64,000 bases of DNA, taken from Microstegium vimineum. Its lineage: Eukaryota; Streptophyta; Magnoliopsida; Poales; Poaceae. The stretch's first letter is position 1. Each line of letters starts with the position of its first letter. The translations under genes and the position numbers were made by a program. Below the pieces are notes generated by a model. The model made no database searches, was not told the origin of the DNA, and saw only the letters and a list, made by a program, of their open reading frames with translations. The DNA lies in assembly GCA_022036555.1 (NCBI GenBank), contig CM039131.1, forward strand, positions 33,382,455 through 33,446,454, written 5' to 3'. Positions 59,310 through 64,000 of the stretch are shown in pieces.

Positions 59310-59649
59310 TGTATGGGTCTGTTTTGTACACAACTCATAACAATTTCATGAAGTTGTTGTGAGCTGTTTATTTATCAAACACTCTTTTCCAAAACAGTTT
59401 CACTCATGAACTTGTTTTTATTCCCCTCTCACAAAGATATGAAGTGGGATGAAACTGAAAATAGTAGTTTATCATAATTCTCTCCCCCCTTTCTCTCATA
59501 TGTATGCATAAAGTTGTTGATGAAGCTGTTTTGTCAAACACTTTTTTTTTTCAAAATAGCTCAGCTTCGTCTAGAAAGTTGTTCATGAAGCTATTTTCTT
59601 AAAAAAAAAAACTTCACTAGTGAAGCAGAGTTTAACCAAACAAACCCTA
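59310..59649. mobile_element. MITE with gggtctgtttt / aaacaaaccc ends
   Basis: The left gggtctgttttgtac and right taaccaaacaaaccct are inverted repeats. The interior repeats tgaagttgtt and tcatgaag words in both orientations. Confidence 0.5.
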
Positions 59650-60029
59650 TATATGGACGAAACGCAAACTTTGTCATGAAGCGCTGCTTACTTATTTTGA
59701 GCACTAGAACAATATCACCGCTTAGCCGCCGGGACTGGTCACGGTTCTTCACTACGGCGGCGAGAATGGAGTCTCGTCTATGGGTCCAAACTCCAAACTC
59801 GAAAAAGAGCTAGCAAAAAGAAAAATGCCTACAAGGTTTGTCGCTCTCAATTGCTTTGGTTCGTGAACCAAACACATTAAAGGAAAAGCTTAGTTTCGGT
59901 GATAAAATCAAAGTAAAATTCATCCTTGATCCTCAAACTGTTATGGCCCACGGGTGTATGGTTATTCTCCAAGGAAACTGGGCATTGCAAATTTACAATT
60001 GTGCACTATATATGCCAAACTTAGAGCAG

Positions 60030-60190
60030 TGGTTGACTGAAAGAGAATTGTTGTCCCAGCTCATCAAACAGCAATTGTTGAGGGCTCAGCACATAAGGAA
60101 GGCTCAAGTAGATAAACACGGAACTGAAAGGGAATTTGAAGAAGCACATTCCAGTTCCAGCAACTTCTTCAGTCAGTTAGGACCTGTCTT
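60030..60190 (+). pseudogene. Scrap of Ty3/gypsy integrase C-terminus
   Basis: The frame reads WLTERELLSQLIKQQLLRAQ then KAQVDKHGTEREFEE, which resembles the segment before the chromodomain/GPY region of grass gypsy polyproteins. The expected VGDxVFLKLQP continuation is missing and nothing else of the element is seen. 60204-60950 shows no gene. Confidence 0.5.
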
Positions 60191-60952
60191 CAGTAGGGAC
60201 TAACCCCTTCCAACAGACAGCACCAATATGCGGATCGTCTCCACGGAGCTTCTTCTGTGCCATAGCCGTAGATTCAGTGGGAAGGACTTCCGACGTCAAT
60301 GGCCACTTGGGAAGATGAGCGCCATTTTCAAAAGGTTTTGTCATATATAGTTCAAAGCTTTTGCTTTAACTGCGGGGAATGTTATGGCCCAGGGGCTAGT
60401 AGTAGTGTAGCGGGCTTTGGCCTGGTGTTGGAAGCCTGTGTAACTCTGTTTCGTGAATACAGCCGTGTCTCTCTAATCCCAACTCTTTTCTTGCTGTTCT
60501 ACCTACATTCCTGCTGATTTCTACCTAAGAATAAACAAAAGCACGAGACTACAGTGCTATGGCCGCACTAGAGCAAGGCATAGAGACGAGTCTGTTATGC
60601 TCTCCATGAAGGTTTGTATGACTATCGATAGAGCTTACGTGGCCTCGGTGGATGCATGGACCCACCACTGCTCATGCCCTAAGCAACTCTACTCCCGAGC
60701 TTACCATGACTCCATGAGTAAGACCGAAAGAACGAAGCGGTGATGGTGTCGTCATCCCCCCTGGCGTGCGTGGCTAGCTAGCCTCCAACACATGCCTCTC
60801 CATGTGTCAGCTTGCATGCACACCTCGCATTTAGTCGGAAATCGACGACCATGTCATCTATCGTCCCATAAAAACCGTGAACATATCTCCCAATCTACTA
60901 CCCGCGCTTGCGCATGCTTAATTGTCTCTGAAACACAAGCGGAGCTATCCAT

Positions 60953-61429
60953 ATGGCGCTTCTCTCGCTCCTCGCCTTCCTGTTGGCAACGGCTGCGGCA
61001 ACCCCGGCCGCATCAGTTGCCATGGACAACGGAACACACGCCGGCAGCAAAACCGACGACACGTCCCCGGTCCTGTTGTGCAACGGCGAGGGGTGCGAGC
61101 CGCCGGCGCAGCCGCTGCCAATCTATGGGTACCCGCCACCGGCGGTACCGTCGCTGCCATCCGCACCGCCGTCGCCACCGTCGGCCCCGGGCTCACAGAC
61201 GCCGTGCCCGCCGGTGACCGTCGTCTGCTGCGGTGCCGGTGCCGGTGCCGGGGGGCAGTTCCCACAGCAACCGACGAACTACGGGCCTCCTTCCGGTGGA
61301 GGTGGTTACGTGCCCTATTACAACAACGCCTCTGCCTCGCCTCCTGTGCTGCTGCTTGTTCCCGTTACTGCTGCTGGTTGCTACGTTTGCGTTATAGCTT
61401 GCATCTTTTTACTGTGGACTCGGGTGTAG
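60953..61429 (+). CDS. Small secreted proline-rich (extensin-like, possibly GPI-anchored) protein
   Basis: Single-exon frame of 158 aa. An N-terminal signal peptide is clear (ALLSLLAFLLATAAATPAAS). A short Cys-containing segment (VLLCNGEGCEPP) follows, then a Pro/Ser-rich region (PSLPSAPPSPPSAPGSQTPCPP), Gly/Tyr-rich stretches (GGGGYVPYYNNASASPP) and a hydrophobic C-terminus (VLLLVPVTAAGCYVCVIACIFLL) that could be a GPI signal or membrane anchor. This is the plan of grass hydroxyproline-rich cell-wall proteins. The first ATG of the frame is used; no close family name is claimed. Confidence 0.65.
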   Translation: MALLSLLAFLLATAAATPAASVAMDNGTHAGSKTDDTSPVLLCNGEGCEPPAQPLPIYGYPPPAVPSLPSAPPSPPSAPGSQTPCPPVTVVCCGAGAGAGGQFPQQPTNYGPPSGGGGYVPYYNNASASPPVLLLVPVTAAGCYVCVIACIFLLWTRV

Positions 61430-61837
61430 TTAATTACTCTGCCATGTCAAACGGTACGTACAGTACTCCTGAGGCTGAGAAGTACGGAGTAGAAATTAAA
61501 GGGCCGGGGCATGTATTATGTATACTAGGATCGAGTGAATTAAATATAGATGAGGGAGATGTGTATACTCGACGTCTCTCTCGACGTATTGGGTTCAACG
61601 TATTGGGGTTAGGGGTAAATAATGCTGTCGTCTGTAAATTGGACATCTTGGCGTCTCCATTCTCATCTGATAAGATAATAGTACACAATAAGGTAGACCA
61701 AGCTGCGTTTCATGTTGATCGTCAAACAAATTGTCACTAGCAGTAAGATTGTAAGAAGTACGTACCCAAGTGAAGTGAAAAAACATGTTTCGTTCTGGAG
61801 ATGGCAGCCCAGTCCACTATCCGAAGTATCCGCTATG

Positions 61838-62326
61838 TGAAGTCCCCTAGTTTAGTCTCTTTTACATCCACTCTCTTTCACACCAAATACTTCAATACTA
61901 ATTAGGAGGACTAAATTTAAGCTAATTATAGAAACCAAGTTTAGTCTCTATCTCATCTAGTCTCTTTCACATCAAATATTCAATGCTAATTAGGAGGACT
62001 AAATATAAGCTAATTATAAAAACCAATTGCAAAAACCAAGATTTCTCTCTTATATTTCAAGTTACACGAATCTCAACATCCTTTGTGTGGTCAGGATAAC
62101 CCTTGTGGGCACATATACACGTGGAATTTCCACTTTGAATCTATTATGTCTAATTAATCCATTTTAGTACCACATTATCAAATCATGTACCAATTAGCAT
62201 TAATAAATTAATCTCGCGAAGTAGCCTCAATCTATGCAATTAGTTGTGTAATTAGTATTTGTTAGTTTAATACTCTAAATTAATGTATAAACATTCAATC
62301 TGATATAGACTAAATTTTAGAAGGTG
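61838..62326. mobile_element. MITE, ctaattaggaggactaaat family, copy 2 with duplicated left arm
   Basis: It shares ctaattaggaggactaaata, gcctcaatctatgcaatta and tgatatagactaaatttta with the element at 57432-57776. The segment tagtctctttcacat... ctaattaggaggactaaat... gctaattata occurs twice in a row (about 61855-61945 and 61960-62020). Confidence 0.6.
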
Positions 62327-62639
62327 GACCCTATCAGTTCAGAAATACTACTAGACTTGTCGTTGTCTAGTTGTATGTAGATTCGATCTTCACATTTCCT
62401 ATGTAGTCGCTTGGGATTAAGGATGCGCTCAGGCGATGATGGTCGCGCCATGTGCCCGCTTCCATGCACCCTCGAATGTGCCCACGCCTGTGGGTAGGAT
62501 TCCGGTGAGACCTTACCGACATCGTGTAAGTCCAACACCCCCTTTCTCTGGCCTCTCCTTCTCTTTCTTCTCCAAATCCTACTAGTATATAAGGGGTTTT
62601 GGGGAGGTAGGTAAGCCAGGCGCTGGGGACTTTGGCAAG

Positions 62640-63026
62640 GTGGCTTTAGGGTCCTGGTGGTGGTGGTGGAGTCGGCCTAGCCAGGTCAGGGCAGTGGAGT
62701 CGTGGTCGTTCATGCCAGAGTTGGAGAAGAAGGCAGTAGCGGGAGGGGGAGTGGAAGAGAGAGGCAGTCGCGGGTGCAGTAGGGTCTTGTCTGAGTTTTG
62801 TGTACGTGCTTGCGGTGGCGGAGCTCCGATGAGATCCTACCGTGGCTGGAGCGAGTTTTGCGGTGGCGGGGACAAGAGCTACTGGAGCATGGAGGAAGAA
62901 AATGAATTGGCTGCTGATCTGGACCGTTGTTTCCGCATGAAGGGTTGGCATTCATCGCCTGAAAGAAATCCAAATCTCAGGCGCTTGGATTATAGCAACA
63001 TCCTTCCATCTTTGTATGCAGTATGA
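62640..63026 (+). other. Unassigned open frame
   Basis: A 128-codon frame beginning MALGSWWWWW with no recognisable domain. The surrounding sequence (62540-63030) is GC-richer than its flanks but shows no clear gene structure. Probably not a gene. Confidence 0.2.
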
Positions 63027-63680
63027 AAAAACTATTCCAACAACCCCTGTTTTTCTCCTGTCAATTTCAATTATATAGGCACTATGTTATGAGAAATAGT
63101 AAACTGTTACCGTCCGCGGAATTGTATTTTAAAGATGGAAGGAAGTTTAATATTTTTCACATGCAGCATGGTTCATAATCAGGTTTACAGTTTGAGTGAA
63201 ATATTTCTCCCTTCACAAAATTTTACTAGAGATGGGAATATATATGATCAGGTTCATATATCTATGGTATACAAAATTATGGGTATATAAATATGAAATA
63301 CATCGGGGAGGACATTTCAAATATGTATAAAGTAAAGATATCCCTCAACGAGGAATAAATTGCCTCTCCATTAGCCGACCCACCTAAGCATTTTTGTATT
63401 GTTACCGTACTCCCCTCGAGTCCCAGGCCAAAGGCAGGTGCGGGCCCGCCTATCTCCACATGACGCGTGCCAACGCTACCGAGGGTCTTCTGCTCCCATC
63501 GCCTCGCATTTAAGGAAACAGATCGGCACTCCATCCCGTCCGGCTGTCCCTACCAAAGTAAATAAAAAATAGGAAAAAAAACACTCACCTCGCCGCCTCC
63601 GCCACATGCCGTCGCCTCGACGCCTCCGCTTTCCTCTCCTGCTTCCTCGCCACCCCGCTCTTCCCTACCCACGATGCTCC

Positions 63681-63985
63681 TGGAAGATGCAGAGACAGGG
63701 ACGGCGCGGCGACGCTTGGGGCGCGGACAGGCCTCAACATAGGCGTCTACACCCACACCTCCGTGTCTCGCTTCGCCCCATCCGCCGTCATGGATGACGG
63801 CCGTGGCGCCCCTTCCCCGTCAATCGACCATGCGTCGTCATCCCCCAACCGTGGCGGCGCTCGGTGTGCTTGCCGACGCGTGGAAGAAGCACGAACGGGG
63901 ACGGCGTCGATGCTTGGCAAGCGCGGACATGCCCGGGGTACAGGCGCTTGCACCCACGCCTCCCTGGTTCGCGTCGCCTCCTCTA
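63681..63985. repeat. Imperfect direct repeat, 200-bp offset, at right edge
   Basis: tggaagatgcagagacaggg... acggcg... gcgcggaca... cacccacacctcc (63681-63785) recurs in diverged form exactly 200 bases later (63881-63985). This GC-rich block is open in several frames and runs off the window; no product is recognised. Confidence 0.6.
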
Positions 63986-64000
63986 CGGTCTGATGATGAT

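Noticed and set aside
60922..61740. 272-codon frame overlapping the proline-rich gene
   Set aside because: Arg/Ala-rich shadow frame; the frame from 60953 has a proper signal peptide, proline-rich body and hydrophobic C-terminus.
1..64000. tRNA, rRNA or other structured RNA genes
   Set aside because: None recognised by eye on either strand; a covariance-model search would be needed to exclude small ncRNAs.

Overview
The window is nuclear DNA of a grass (Poaceae, probably a panicoid). Five multi-exon genes have GT-AG introns and clear plant housekeeping products. The GC-rich first exons, the abundant MITEs with GTTTGG-type ends, the L1-type LINEs and the apparent Helitron all fit a grass. From memory, unchecked, the neighbours IDH - eIF4B - NAR2.2 - SWI3A also lie together on rice chromosome 4.

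Layout. 1-1.2 kb: minus-strand M48 (OMA1-like) peptidase, cut by the left edge and possibly degenerate. 1.7-5.1 kb: minus-strand FLX-like coiled-coil protein with a 27-bp minisatellite that contains a 1-bp deletion. 5.1-8.5 kb: MITEs and a 290-bp tandem duplication. 8.8-11.8 kb: minus-strand mitochondrial NAD-isocitrate dehydrogenase regulatory subunit, four exons, intact. 12-18.6 kb: gene-poor, with a LINE tail and a MITE. 18.9-22.9 kb: plus-strand eIF4B, three exons, intact. 24.0-34.2 kb: minus-strand NAR2 (nitrate-transporter partner protein), two exons split by a 9.6-kb intron. That intron holds a dead L1-type LINE of about 8 kb with a 17-bp target-site duplication, and a second, opposite-strand, ORF1-only element is nested inside the LINE's own ORF1.

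37.2-40.6 kb: plus-strand SWI3A-like chromatin-remodelling subunit, seven exons, intact. 41.2-43.5 kb: plus-strand SURF2-like gene with an apparent 1-bp deletion in exon 2. 45.2-46.9 kb: minus-strand CYP71-clan P450 with a scrambled patch in exon 1, and a truncated paralogous pseudogene at 58.3-59.2 kb. 47.1-48.0 kb: probable LTR. 49.8-53.8 kb: candidate non-autonomous Helitron carrying exon-like pieces and a LINE tail. 54-60 kb: MITEs, a large TIR element and a gypsy integrase scrap. 61 kb: plus-strand small secreted proline-rich protein. 61.8-64 kb: a MITE and an unassigned GC-rich end.

The host genes do not form a pathway; they are a syntenic block of unrelated functions (TCA cycle, translation, nitrate uptake, chromatin). 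The notable biology is in the transposon architecture, above all the NAR2 intron, and in several small lesions in otherwise normal genes that are either real disruptions or assembly errors.
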